Source: JALCSJ01 sp036788835
GTDB taxonomy: Bacteria > Bacillota > Negativicutes > Acidaminococcales > Acidaminococcaceae
Reading direction: 5' to 3'
DNA: 64,000 bases
Assembly: GCA_036788835.1 (NCBI GenBank)
Contig: DAIQMR010000002.1
Span: 1 to 64,000, forward strand
Shown: positions 48,744 through 57,214 of the stretch, one piece after another
How the letters are laid out: every line of letters starts with the position of its first letter
Numbering within the stretch: the stretch's first letter is position 1
Made by a program: the position numbers and the translations under genes
Notes under the pieces: generated by a model
The model's input: the letters and a program-made list of their open reading frames with translations, nothing else
Told to the model about the DNA's origin: nothing
The model's database searches: none

Positions 48744-50213
48744 ATGGATAATGAAATGCGAGTAAGATTTGCACCCAGTCCTACGGGACCTTTTCATATT
48801 GGAGGCGCACGGAGCGCTTTGTTCAACTGGCTTTTGGCAAGAAAATTGGGCGGCAAAATGGTACTTCGTATTGAGGACACAGATCGGGACCGTTCCAAAC
48901 CGGAATACGAAGAAAACATTAAAAATGCGTTGCGGTGGCTGGGTATTAATTGGGATGAAGGAGTAGACGCAGGTGGTCCCTATGGCCCTTACCGTCAAAT
49001 GGAGCGTCTGGATATTTACAAAAAGTATACGGACCAGTTGCTGGCAGAAGGCAAGGCTTACTATTGTTACTGTACACCGGAAGAGCTGGAAGCAGAGAGA
49101 GAGGCCCTGACGGCAGCAGGGAAAATGCCGCGCTATATGGGCAAGTGCAGGAATCTGACTGCGGAACAAAAAGCTGCCTATGAAGCAGAGGGCAGAAAGC
49201 CCAGCATTCGTTTCAGAGTGCCGGAAGGGGTGGACCTGACTTTTAAAGACCTGGTTCGTGGTGAAGTGCATTTTGATTCGGACGGTATCGGGGACTTTGT
49301 TATTGTGAAGGCCGATGGTATTCCTACCTACAATTATGCTGTTGTTATTGATGATTCCTTGATGCATATTACCCACGTTATCAGAGCCGAGGAGCATTTG
49401 TCCAATACTCCCAGACAACTGTTGGTTTATGATGCTTTGGGTTTCAAGCGTCCTGAGTTTGGCCATATTTCCTTAATTCTGGGTAAAGATAAAAAGAAAA
49501 TGAGTAAACGTCATGGGGCTACTTCTTGCGACCAATACAGGCAATTAGGGTATCTGCCACATGCTTTAGTGAACTTCTTGGCTTTGTTAGGCTGGGCTCC
49601 TACCGATGAGCAGGAAATTTTCACTACAGAAGAATTGATTAAGGCTTTTAATATGAATCATGTAGCAAAGAATCCCGCTGTTTTTGATATTGAAAAATTA
49701 AACTGGATTAATGCTCATTACATTAAACAATTATCACCTGAAGAATTCTTTGCTTTAGCTAAACCTTTTATGGTGGAGGCAGGCTATATGACAGGGGAAG
49801 AGACCGGAGAGAAACTGGCTTGGCTGGAAAAGGTAGTGGCCACTGCTCAGATCCAGGTAGAATACGGCGCGCAAATTCCTCAGACGGTGGCCTTGTATTT
49901 CAAAGATGATTTTGCTTTTGAAACACAGGAAGCTGCCGATGTTTTAAAAGAAGAAACCGTTCCCACGGTTATGGATATGTTCTTCAAAGAATTGGCCGGG
50001 GCGGCAACATTGGATGGGACTACGGTGAAGGGAATATTTAAGACTATTCAGAAGACAACTAAATTAAAAGGTCAGTATGTATATATGCCGGTGCGGGTGG
50101 CTCTGACAGGTAATCAACACGGTCCTGAATTGGTAGAAATCATACCTCTGTTGGGAGCAGAACGTACGAAAAAGCGTATGGAGGCTAGCCTTACCAAAGC
50201 AGGCATAAAATAG
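48744..50213 (+). CDS. gltX: Glutamyl-tRNA synthetase, first copy
   Basis: 489 residues. FAPSPTGPFHIGGARSALF is the HIGH region, KMSKRHGATS the KMSKS loop. CYC near residue 109 with a later YMGKC would bind zinc. It charges tRNA-Glu, and in organisms using GatCAB a GluRS also supplies Glu-tRNA-Gln. A second gltX lies at 55739. ATG 48744 follows GGGAGG at nine bases. It is cotranscribed with ispDF and cysS, the conserved Bacillota order, though cysE, usually between gltX and cysS, is absent. Confidence 0.95.
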   Translation: MDNEMRVRFAPSPTGPFHIGGARSALFNWLLARKLGGKMVLRIEDTDRDRSKPEYEENIKNALRWLGINWDEGVDAGGPYGPYRQMERLDIYKKYTDQLLAEGKAYYCYCTPEELEAEREALTAAGKMPRYMGKCRNLTAEQKAAYEAEGRKPSIRFRVPEGVDLTFKDLVRGEVHFDSDGIGDFVIVKADGIPTYNYAVVIDDSLMHITHVIRAEEHLSNTPRQLLVYDALGFKRPEFGHISLILGKDKKKMSKRHGATSCDQYRQLGYLPHALVNFLALLGWAPTDEQEIFTTEELIKAFNMNHVAKNPAVFDIEKLNWINAHYIKQLSPEEFFALAKPFMVEAGYMTGEETGEKLAWLEKVVATAQIQVEYGAQIPQTVALYFKDDFAFETQEAADVLKEETVPTVMDMFFKELAGAATLDGTTVKGIFKTIQKTTKLKGQYVYMPVRVALTGNQHGPELVEIIPLLGAERTKKRMEASLTKAGIK

Positions 50214-50226
50214 AGAGGAGTTTACT

Positions 50227-51672
50227 ATGACTATTCAAGTCTATAATACAATGAGCAGGAGAAAAGAGGAGTTCGTACCCAAAGAACCGGGGAAAGTGGG
50301 TATTTATGTCTGCGGCGTTACTCCTTATAACGACCCCCATGTGGGAAATGCCCGTCCGTTTGTTACATGGGACGTAATTAGACGTTTTCTGGAGCACGAA
50401 GGTTACGATGTAACCCATGTGCAAAACTTTACGGATATTGACGACAAAATTATTAATAAAGCTAACGAAGAGGGCGTAACCTGGGATGTTATCTGCAATA
50501 GGTATATTGATGCTTATTTTGAAGTCATGGATAAGCTGAATGTGAAAAGGGCCCATATTTATCCAAGAGTGTCCGATCACATTCCCGATATTATCAAAAC
50601 AGTGGAAACATTGATTAACAATGGCTACGGTTATGTGGTAGACGGTGATGTGTATTATAGGGTAGAAAAGTTTAAATACTACGGAGCCTTAAGCGGTCGT
50701 AATTTGGATGATATGCTAGCCGGTGCCAGAGTAGACGTAGATGACAGAAAAGAAAATCCTATGGACTTTGCTTTGTGGAAAGCAGCTAAACCGGGAGAAC
50801 CTTCCTGGGATAGCCCCTGGGGCAAAGGCCGTCCCGGCTGGCACATTGAATGCTCTACCATGAGCACCAAATATTTAGGCAATACTTTTGATTTTCATGG
50901 GGGTGGCAGTGACTTGATATTCCCCCATCACGAAAACGAAATAGCTCAATCGGAAGGCTGCACAGGATGCCATCCTTTTGTGAGATATTGGGTTCATAAT
51001 GGGTTTATTACCATTAATGAAGAAAAGATGTCCAAGTCTCTGGGCAATTTCTTTACGGTAAAAGAAATTTTGGCTAAATACGAACCGGAAGTAGTACGTT
51101 TCTTCATCCTTAATACCCAGTACCGCAGTCCTTTGGACTTTAGCGATGCACGTCTGGAAGAGGATAAGAGAGGCTTAGAAAGACTGAGAACCGCTCAGAA
51201 AAATTTGGCGGAAATCAGCAAAGTGATTGCTGTGGGTCCCAGTGAAGCCAGTCTGGCTCAACGGGAAACAATTCAACAAATCAGAGAAGGATTTATGGCT
51301 GCCATGCAGGATGATTTTAACACTGCTTTGGCTATTAGTTTCATGTTCTCTTTAGCAAAAGAAATTAATGTGCTCCACAAAGCTGTTATGACGGATGGGG
51401 AAAAACCCGACGGAAAATTAGTGGACCAAATGGATAAGTTGTTCAAGGAAATGGCAGGCATTATCGGTATTCTGGAAAATACCGGCAAGGCTGAACCTAA
51501 AACTGCGGACGAAGCTAATGAGGAACAGGCTGTGGAAGCTAAAATTGCCGAACGTCAGACAGCCAGGAAAGCCAAAGATTTTGCCAAGGCTGATGCCATT
51601 CGTGATGAATTGGCAGCGAAAGGCATTATTCTGGAGGACACTCCTCAGGGAGTGCGTTGGAAAAAACAGTGA
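50227..51672 (+). CDS. cysS: Cysteinyl-tRNA synthetase
   Basis: 481 residues. The zinc and HIGH parts are VGIYVCGVTPYNDPHVGNAR; GWHIECSTMSTKYLG and FPHHENEIAQSEG complete the zinc site; EEKMSKSLGNFF is the KMSKS loop. It charges tRNA-Cys, whose gene (GCA anticodon) is at 53877-53950. It begins 13 bases after gltX and overlaps mrnC at its end (GTGA). Confidence 0.97.
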   Translation: MTIQVYNTMSRRKEEFVPKEPGKVGIYVCGVTPYNDPHVGNARPFVTWDVIRRFLEHEGYDVTHVQNFTDIDDKIINKANEEGVTWDVICNRYIDAYFEVMDKLNVKRAHIYPRVSDHIPDIIKTVETLINNGYGYVVDGDVYYRVEKFKYYGALSGRNLDDMLAGARVDVDDRKENPMDFALWKAAKPGEPSWDSPWGKGRPGWHIECSTMSTKYLGNTFDFHGGGSDLIFPHHENEIAQSEGCTGCHPFVRYWVHNGFITINEEKMSKSLGNFFTVKEILAKYEPEVVRFFILNTQYRSPLDFSDARLEEDKRGLERLRTAQKNLAEISKVIAVGPSEASLAQRETIQQIREGFMAAMQDDFNTALAISFMFSLAKEINVLHKAVMTDGEKPDGKLVDQMDKLFKEMAGIIGILENTGKAEPKTADEANEEQAVEAKIAERQTARKAKDFAKADAIRDELAAKGIILEDTPQGVRWKKQ

Positions 51673-52139
51673 AATTTGCTCAATACCAACATTTAAAAGC
51701 ACATGCTTTAGCTATGTGTGAAACTAAGCAAAACTTAAAAGAACCGGCACAGCTGAACCCTATATTACTGGCCTACATAGGTGACGTAGTTTTTTCTACC
51801 TATGTACGGCTGAGGGTTTTGCCCACTTCGGGACAGGTGCGTATTATTCATGACCTAGATGCCAAAATTGTATCTGCGGTGATGCAGGCTAAGGCCATGG
51901 ATGCCCTGGAAGAAAAGCTCAATGATGAAGAAAAAAACGTGGCTAAAAGAGGACGGAATACCAAGTCTCAGGTGCCCAAAAGCGCTACAGTGCGTGAATA
52001 TAGGCAAGGAACGGCTTTTGAGGCATTGGTGGGGTATTTATTCCTTTTGGACAGAGAAACACGGCTGGAAGAGATTTTGGACTTTTCTTTTGCCATAATA
52101 CAAAAATCATTACAAGAAAATGGGGGGAAAAGAAAATGA
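51669..52139 (+). CDS. mrnC: Mini-ribonuclease III
   Basis: About 156 residues. LNPILLAYIGDVVFSTYVRL carries the RNase III-type acidic helix. KSATVREYRQGTAFEALVGY holds the second catalytic acidic pair. It lacks the double-stranded RNA-binding domain. In Bacillus this enzyme matures 23S rRNA ends. The start is taken as GTG 51669 overlapping the cysS stop; an in-frame TTG at 51657 would add four residues and has a GGGAG nearby, so either is possible. The stop overlaps the thyX start. Confidence 0.92.
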   Translation: MKFAQYQHLKAHALAMCETKQNLKEPAQLNPILLAYIGDVVFSTYVRLRVLPTSGQVRIIHDLDAKIVSAVMQAKAMDALEEKLNDEEKNVAKRGRNTKSQVPKSATVREYRQGTAFEALVGYLFLLDRETRLEEILDFSFAIIQKSLQENGGKRK

Positions 52140-52834
52140 TGAAAGTTAAATTATTGCGGTATACTCCGGAACCGGATAAAACAGTTGCCATGAGTGCCAG
52201 ACTGTGCTATTCGCCCATTGGTGCTGCGGAATTAGAGGAGAAACTATCAGAAGAACAGATAAAGAAGTTGGTAAAACAATTGGGGGCCATGGGGCACACT
52301 TCTACCTTTGAACATGTTTCCTTTACTTTTGCTATTGAAGGTGTATCCCGAGTGCTGACACATCAGCTGGTACGGCACCGCATTGCCTCCTATTCCCAGC
52401 AGTCACAGCGTTACGTGAAAGAGCATGACTTTGCCATGATTATTCCTCATACTATTGAGGAGAAACCTGAGGCTAAGAAAAAGTTTGAAGCTTTGTGCAA
52501 GGAGATTCAAAATCTTTATAATGAATTTACCGAAGAAGGAATTCCGGCAGAAGATGCCAGATATATTTTACCTAATGCGGCAGAAACCAAAATCGTGGTT
52601 ACCATGAATGCCAGAGCTTTACTGCATTTTTTTGAATTGCGCTGCTGCAACAGAGCCCAATGGGAAATAAGGGAATTGGCTGAAAAAATGTTAGAAGAAG
52701 TTAGAGCAGTAGCTCCCATCCTCTTTGCTAAAGCCGGCCCTACCTGCGTGACCCAGCTAACCTGCCACGAAGGAAAAATGTCCTGCGGCAGACTGGCCAA
52801 AATTCTGGCAGAAAAGGCACAACAAGAAAAGTAA
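52136..52834 (+). CDS. thyX: FAD-dependent thymidylate synthase
   Basis: 232 residues. The ThyX motif RHRIASYSQQSQRY (RHRxxSx4SQRY) is perfect. FEHVSFTFAIEGVSRVLTHQ precedes it, and ALLHFFELRCCNRAQWEIRE supplies the substrate-binding Arg. It makes dTMP from dUMP using FAD and methylene-THF without a ThyA-type mechanism. The ATG overlaps the mrnC stop (ATGA) and follows GGGGGGAAAAG. No thyA is visible. Confidence 0.96.
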   Translation: MMKVKLLRYTPEPDKTVAMSARLCYSPIGAAELEEKLSEEQIKKLVKQLGAMGHTSTFEHVSFTFAIEGVSRVLTHQLVRHRIASYSQQSQRYVKEHDFAMIIPHTIEEKPEAKKKFEALCKEIQNLYNEFTEEGIPAEDARYILPNAAETKIVVTMNARALLHFFELRCCNRAQWEIRELAEKMLEEVRAVAPILFAKAGPTCVTQLTCHEGKMSCGRLAKILAEKAQQEK

Positions 52835-52852
52835 TAATAGGAGAAGAACAAG

Positions 52853-53536
52853 ATGGGATATGCTTCCATAGATGAAATAGCCAAAGCTGCCAAGGACTGG
52901 AGCTTTATTAAAGAATTACCGGCTCAGATGGGGACTTTCCAAAAAACTGAGCCATATACAAAAGACGGAAAGATTTTAACCATTTGTTCTTACTATGATA
53001 CGGAGAGAAACTCCGGAGCTGATATTATCTATACTTCCGAAACATTCGATTATATATTAGTAAGAAAAATCGGTATGAATATTTATCGGGACGTGCGCTT
53101 CATTTACAAGGAAAAGGATGAGTTCGCCAAAAAGGTCAAGGAAGCTCTGCCGCAAATTCTGGCAGAAACCGCTGACCCAACCCTGGTAAACCTGGGAGAA
53201 ATGGTGGCGGACAAGAAAATCCTTACCTGGGAATACGGCAATACCCTGCCGGAAACCTTGGGACAGTTTTCCCTTTACATTAAACCGGCCCATGCCATCG
53301 ATTATCTTAATGGTTCCGTTATTATGCTGGACTATTCGGATTTTGCTCATCAGGACCAGTTTGTAATTTATTACAACAGATTTCGTGAGGAGTTTTTCGG
53401 AGAGCTAAAAATCGGTAGCGTATTCCATGCTACCAAGGCTTTTGACAGCAAATCGTTAGGCGCCTTGGAGAAGAAATTGAAGGCACGTTTGGCCTCTACC
53501 CTAGAGGAAATCAGCAAAGCGGACCATAATATTTAA
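52853..53536 (+). CDS. Hypothetical protein, DUF3786-like
   Basis: 227 residues, soluble, no signal peptide. I do not firmly recognise it. It has alternating strands and helices, with aromatic-rich segments (SYYDTERNSGADIIYTSETF, VIMLDYSDFAHQDQFVIYYN). The last 60 residues are amphipathic helices rich in Lys and Leu. It is 18 bases after thyX with GGAGAAG before the ATG, so it shares that operon. It could belong to a small putative redox or cobalamin-linked domain family, but nothing seen here proves a function. Confidence 0.6.
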   Translation: MGYASIDEIAKAAKDWSFIKELPAQMGTFQKTEPYTKDGKILTICSYYDTERNSGADIIYTSETFDYILVRKIGMNIYRDVRFIYKEKDEFAKKVKEALPQILAETADPTLVNLGEMVADKKILTWEYGNTLPETLGQFSLYIKPAHAIDYLNGSVIMLDYSDFAHQDQFVIYYNRFREEFFGELKIGSVFHATKAFDSKSLGALEKKLKARLASTLEEISKADHNI

Positions 53537-53561
53537 ATTTGGGAAAAAGCAAGTTACCACC

Positions 53562-53590
53562 TTGACATAAAAGTCAATTTACCATATAAT
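53562..53590 (+). promoter_or_regulatory. Consensus promoter of the second tRNA cluster
   Basis: TTGACA (53562-53567), 17-bp spacer, TATAAT (53585-53590): a perfect sigma-A promoter 31 bases before tRNA-Asp. Confidence 0.88.
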
Positions 53591-53621
53591 ATCTAAGTCG
53601 ACACTTTGTGTGTCGCAATAT

Positions 53622-53699
53622 GGCCCAGTAGTTCAGTTGGTTTAGAATGCCGCCCTGTCACGGCGGAGATCGTCGGTTCAAGTCCGTCCTGGGTCGCCA
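53622..53699 (+). tRNA. tRNA-Asp (GTC), second copy
   Basis: Same sequence as 43248-43325, with encoded CCA. First of five tRNAs behind a consensus promoter. Confidence 0.97.
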
Positions 53700-53702
53700 T
53701 GT

Positions 53703-53778
53703 GCCTCGGTAGCTCAGTTGGTAGAGCAAGGGACTGAAAATCCCTGTGTCAGCAGTTCGATTCTGCTCTGAGGCACCA
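53703..53778 (+). tRNA. tRNA-Phe (GAA)
   Basis: Acceptor GCCTCGG/CTGAGGC, anticodon GAA in GACTGAAAATC, T-arm with GTTCGATTC, ending ACCA. It matches the TTC specifier and TGGT of the pheST T-box in this window. Confidence 0.97.
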
Positions 53779-53785
53779 TGTTTAC

Positions 53786-53860
53786 GCGGAAATAGCTCAG
53801 TGGTAGAGCACAACCTTGCCAAGGTTGGGGTCGCGAGTTCGAGTCTCGTTTTCCGCTCCA
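53786..53860 (+). tRNA. tRNA-Gly (GCC), second copy
   Basis: Identical to 43329-43403; anticodon GCC, encoded CCA. Confidence 0.97.
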
Positions 53861-53876
53861 TCTATCTGTTATGTCT

Positions 53877-53950
53877 GGCGACATAGCCAAGCGGTAAGGC
53901 AGAGGTCTGCAAAACCTTTATCCCCAGTTCGATTCTGGGTGTCGCCTCCA
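53877..53950 (+). tRNA. tRNA-Cys (GCA)
   Basis: Acceptor GGCGACA/TGTCGCC, anticodon GCA in GTCTGCAAAAC, T-arm CAGTTCGATTCTG, encoded CCA. Confidence 0.96.
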
Positions 53951-53958
53951 TTTTATAT

Positions 53959-54047
53959 GCCGGGGTGGCGGAACTGGCAGACGCAAGGGACTTAAAATCC
54001 CTCGGAGAGAAATCCCCGTACCGGTTCGATTCCGGTCCTCGGCACCA
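53959..54047 (+). tRNA. tRNA-Leu (TAA)
   Basis: 89 bases with the long variable arm of a class II tRNA. Acceptor GCCGGGG/CCTCGGC, anticodon TAA in GACTTAAAATC, T-arm CGGTTCGATTCCG, encoded CCA. Confidence 0.96.
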
Positions 54048-54055
54048 CACAACCA

Positions 54056-54090
54056 ACAACTCTCATTTTTTTTGAGGGTTATTTTTTTAA
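54056..54090 (+). terminator. Terminator of the five-tRNA cluster
   Basis: AACTCTC / GAGGGTT stem (one G-T pair) with a T-rich loop and a final T run. Confidence 0.7.
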
Positions 54091-54128
54091 TCATATGCAT
54101 TAGTGCTATTGTATTAGTGACGTACACA

Positions 54129-54173
54129 TAAAAGCCTCTAGAGCAAGATAGCACTTTGCTTTAGAGGCTTTTT
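54129..54173 (+). terminator. Second hairpin terminator
   Basis: AAAGCCTCTA / TAGAGGCTTT stem with an inner GCAAG..CTTGC-like pairing, then TTTTTC. There is no gene between this and the tRNA terminator. Confidence 0.72.
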
Positions 54174-54204
54174 CATGTTAGAATAATCGAAAAGTGATGC
54201 TTTT

Positions 54205-54238
54205 ACATGGCACACACCCGTGACTTTAGTCGTGAGGG
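54205..54238 (+). mobile_element. IS200/IS605-type right-end hairpin remnant
   Basis: GCACACACCCGTGACTTTAG followed by TCGTGAGGGTTCAAC. CGTGACT/AGTCGTG pairs as RNA with two wobble pairs. It is closely related to the reverse-strand copy at 16045-16078. No transposase gene is nearby. Confidence 0.45.
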
Positions 54239-54286
54239 TTCAACTTGAACTTTAAGGCATATTTATTATTCGAGGAGATGACAATT

Positions 54287-55675
54287 ATGACCAATGGTTT
54301 TACTCAATTAAAAGTTTGTGATAGGACGGTAGAGTTGTTGCACAAAACAGGCAAGGATAAACCCACCCAGGTTCAGGAGAGGGCCATTCCCGCTCTCTTA
54401 AGCGGCAGGGACGTTATTGCCCGTGCTCAAACAGGTGTTGGCAAGACCTTGGCCTTTGTCATTCCCCTGATGGAAAAAATAGATGTAAGCAAAAAATACG
54501 TACAAGCATTGATTTTATCTCCCACCAGAGAACTGGCGGTTCAGACTGCAGGAGAAATTAAAAAGCTCATAGGCGATTCCGGTATTAGCGCTTTGGCTGT
54601 TACCGGGGGCAGAGATTTTGAAGAACAGAAAAAGAAATTAGCCGGCAAAGCTCATATTCTCATTGGTACACCGGGCAGACTATTGGATCATATTAAGAAA
54701 GGCAATACTAATTTAGGCGGTGTGATTTATCTGGTTCTGGATGAAGTTGATGAAATGCTGAAATACGGTTTCGGACAGGATATTGAGGCGCTCCTTGCAC
54801 TGATGCCTCAGAAGCATCAGACCATGCTCTGTTCCGCTACAGTGAATGAAGAAGTAAGAAAGCTGGGCATAGCACTTACAACTAATGGCTTAGTGGTAGA
54901 TATTAATCCGGAAAAGATTACCGCAGATAAAATTCAGCAAATTTGTATTAAGGTTAATCAGGAACACAAGGCAGAAGCACTTTTGGAGCTTATTCAGAGG
55001 TATAATCCTTATTTAATGCTGGTCTTTTGCGACAGTAAAGAAAGAGCTATTGAACTCAATGACTATCTCTACAGCCAAGGCTGTAACGTGGACGTGCTCC
55101 ACGGAGATCTGTCCCAAGTGAAGCGTAGAAATGTTATGAAGAATTTTCGCACAGCCAAGCTCCAAGTGCTGGTAGCCAGCGATATTGCAGCCCGTGGTTT
55201 GGACGTAGAGGGAATTACTCATGTTATCAACTACGATATTCCTCACGATCCGGATTGGTATGTCCATAGGATTGGCCGGACGGCCAGAGCAGGACGAGAT
55301 GGCATTGCGGTTACTTTCTATACGGTGGAAGATGGCAGGTGGCTGCTGAATATCGAAAGCAAATTAGGCGTAACAATGGAGCGTCAGAATTTGGAAGGCA
55401 AGACCGTAACCAGAACCAGAAAGCCTGCTGCTAAGAAGAAAGCTGTGCCTAGGCGAGGCAAGAGCGCCGTGGGGCCTAACAAGCGAGGTACTAAGTATGC
55501 AGAAGCTTCCAGAAAACGTGATAAGCTAAAGGGTAAAGCGAAGAAGCAAGACAGACGTGTTTCTGATGACGAAAATACCACGGAAGAAAAATTTAAAACA
55601 CCCCGTGGTAAGCGGAGCAGCTTTACTAGAACCAACGATAGGAAAAAGAGTCCGGCTAAGAGAAGAAACAAATAA
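54287..55675 (+). CDS. DEAD-box ATP-dependent RNA helicase
   Basis: 462 residues. Helicase motifs run in order: KPTQVQERAIP (Q motif), AQTGVGKT (I), PTRELAVQ (Ia), VLDEVDEML (II), SAT (III), DIAARGLDV (V), HRIGRTARAG (VI). Motif II reads DEVD rather than DEAD. The last 80 residues form a long Lys/Arg-rich tail (RNKRGTKYAEASRKRDKLKG), probably for RNA binding, as in cold-shock helicases. ATG 54287 follows GAGGAG at nine bases. A second gltX lies 63 bases downstream. Confidence 0.94.
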   Translation: MTNGFTQLKVCDRTVELLHKTGKDKPTQVQERAIPALLSGRDVIARAQTGVGKTLAFVIPLMEKIDVSKKYVQALILSPTRELAVQTAGEIKKLIGDSGISALAVTGGRDFEEQKKKLAGKAHILIGTPGRLLDHIKKGNTNLGGVIYLVLDEVDEMLKYGFGQDIEALLALMPQKHQTMLCSATVNEEVRKLGIALTTNGLVVDINPEKITADKIQQICIKVNQEHKAEALLELIQRYNPYLMLVFCDSKERAIELNDYLYSQGCNVDVLHGDLSQVKRRNVMKNFRTAKLQVLVASDIAARGLDVEGITHVINYDIPHDPDWYVHRIGRTARAGRDGIAVTFYTVEDGRWLLNIESKLGVTMERQNLEGKTVTRTRKPAAKKKAVPRRGKSAVGPNKRGTKYAEASRKRDKLKGKAKKQDRRVSDDENTTEEKFKTPRGKRSSFTRTNDRKKSPAKRRNK

Positions 55676-55738
55676 ATTCAAGATAAGGACTATGTGTTAT
55701 AATATAGAATGTAATAATTAAGGGAAGGCGTGAAATAG

Positions 55739-57202
55739 ATGGAAGAAGTCAGAGTAAGATTTGCTCCCAGTCCTACAGGTTATTTGCACATTGGCGGGGC
55801 CAGAACGGCTCTGTTTAATTGGCTTTTTGCCAAAAGTCACAAGGGCAAACTGGTTTTGCGTATTGAAGATACGGACCAAGACAGGTTAAAAGAAGATTCC
55901 GTAAGTCAGATTCTCACCAGCTTAAAATGGCTGGGCCTTAATTGGGACGAAGGGCCGGAGGTAGGCGGGGACAAGGGTCCCTACTATCAGTCGGAACGTT
56001 TTGACTTGTACAAAAAATATTGTCAGCAGCTTGTGGATGAAGGCAAGGCTTATTACTGTTTCTGCACCCAGGAAGATTTGGAAGCTCAACGTGAAAAGCA
56101 GAGAGAACTGAAGCAGCCCTTCCGTTACGCCAGAACCTGCCGGGACATTCCGGTGGAAGAGGCTAAGAAGCGGGCTGCCGACGGGGAGAAGTATTCTGTC
56201 CGGATTAAGATACCTCTGGAAGGAACTGTTACTGTTCACGATTTGATTCATGGTGATGTTGATTTCAACATGGACCAATTTGATGATTTTGTTATTATGA
56301 AGAGCAACGGTATTCCTACATATAATTTTGCCGTAGTTATAGATGACCATTTTATGGGTATTACCCATGTGCTGAGAGCAGAAGAGCATTTGACCAATAC
56401 TCCCAAGCAGATTTTAATTTATGAAGCATTGGGTTATGAAGTCCCCAAGTTCGGCCATATGCCCATGATTTTGGCTCCGGATCGCAGCAAGCTTTCCAAG
56501 CGCCATGGGGCAACCAGCGTAGAGGAATTCAGGGAACAGGGTTATTTACCGGAAGCTATTATTAACTACCTGACTTTGTTGGGCTGGGCTCCGGGCAGTA
56601 ACGATGAAATTTTTAGCTTGGCTGATACGGTCAAGGTTTTTGATTTCAGCAAAATGTCCAGAAAGGCAGCTATTTATGATACTAAGAAGCTTACTTGGCT
56701 CAACGGTCAGTATCTGTCCACTCTGCCTTTGGATAATATTGTGGCGGCGGCTGTACCTTTCTTTAAAAATGCCGGTCTTGTGGATGAAGATTTCCTCAGT
56801 AGTCATAAAGAATATTTTGCCCATTTGATTGATGTGGTGAGAGTAAGGGTGAAGACTCTGGTGGAACTGGTTGATGCATCCACCTATTTCTTTAAAGATA
56901 TTACCGAGTATGAAGCAAAAGGCGTGGAGAAACATTTCAACCCTGAAACTGTGGAATTGCTGCAAATCTGCCACGATAGATTGGCGGCTTTGCCGGAATT
57001 CAATTTAGCAACCACGGAACAGGCCTACAATGCTATTGCCGCAGAGCAGGGACTGTCTCTGGGCAAGGTTATTCATCCTAGCCGGTTGGCTTTAACAGGC
57101 AGGACTTTTAGCCCTGGGATGTTTGATGTTATGGTACTTTTAGGTAAAGAAAAAACACTGGCTAGACTAGAAAAGGCCATTGCTTTTATAAGAAACAAAT
57201 AG
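55739..57202 (+). CDS. gltX: Glutamyl-tRNA synthetase, second copy
   Basis: 487 residues. FAPSPTGYLHIGGARTALF is the HIGH region, and the KMSKS loop reads KLSKRHGATS. CFC with YARTC gives the zinc site. It is clearly a GluRS but differs from the first copy (48744) throughout. Having two GluRS beside GatCAB suggests that one may prefer tRNA-Glu and the other tRNA-Gln, as known from a few bacteria; which is which cannot be told here. AAGGCGTGAAATAG precedes the ATG. Confidence 0.95.
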   Translation: MEEVRVRFAPSPTGYLHIGGARTALFNWLFAKSHKGKLVLRIEDTDQDRLKEDSVSQILTSLKWLGLNWDEGPEVGGDKGPYYQSERFDLYKKYCQQLVDEGKAYYCFCTQEDLEAQREKQRELKQPFRYARTCRDIPVEEAKKRAADGEKYSVRIKIPLEGTVTVHDLIHGDVDFNMDQFDDFVIMKSNGIPTYNFAVVIDDHFMGITHVLRAEEHLTNTPKQILIYEALGYEVPKFGHMPMILAPDRSKLSKRHGATSVEEFREQGYLPEAIINYLTLLGWAPGSNDEIFSLADTVKVFDFSKMSRKAAIYDTKKLTWLNGQYLSTLPLDNIVAAAVPFFKNAGLVDEDFLSSHKEYFAHLIDVVRVRVKTLVELVDASTYFFKDITEYEAKGVEKHFNPETVELLQICHDRLAALPEFNLATTEQAYNAIAAEQGLSLGKVIHPSRLALTGRTFSPGMFDVMVLLGKEKTLARLEKAIAFIRNK

Positions 57203-57214
57203 GGGGAAATTATT

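Noticed and set aside
48612..49466. 284-residue reverse frame over ispDF and gltX
   Set aside because: It spans two strongly supported forward genes and shows no domain or ribosome site.
53658..54154. Reverse frames over the tRNA cluster with PRTDLNRRSPP-like text
   Set aside because: They are a known artefact of translating tRNA genes on the wrong strand; the tRNAs are clear.
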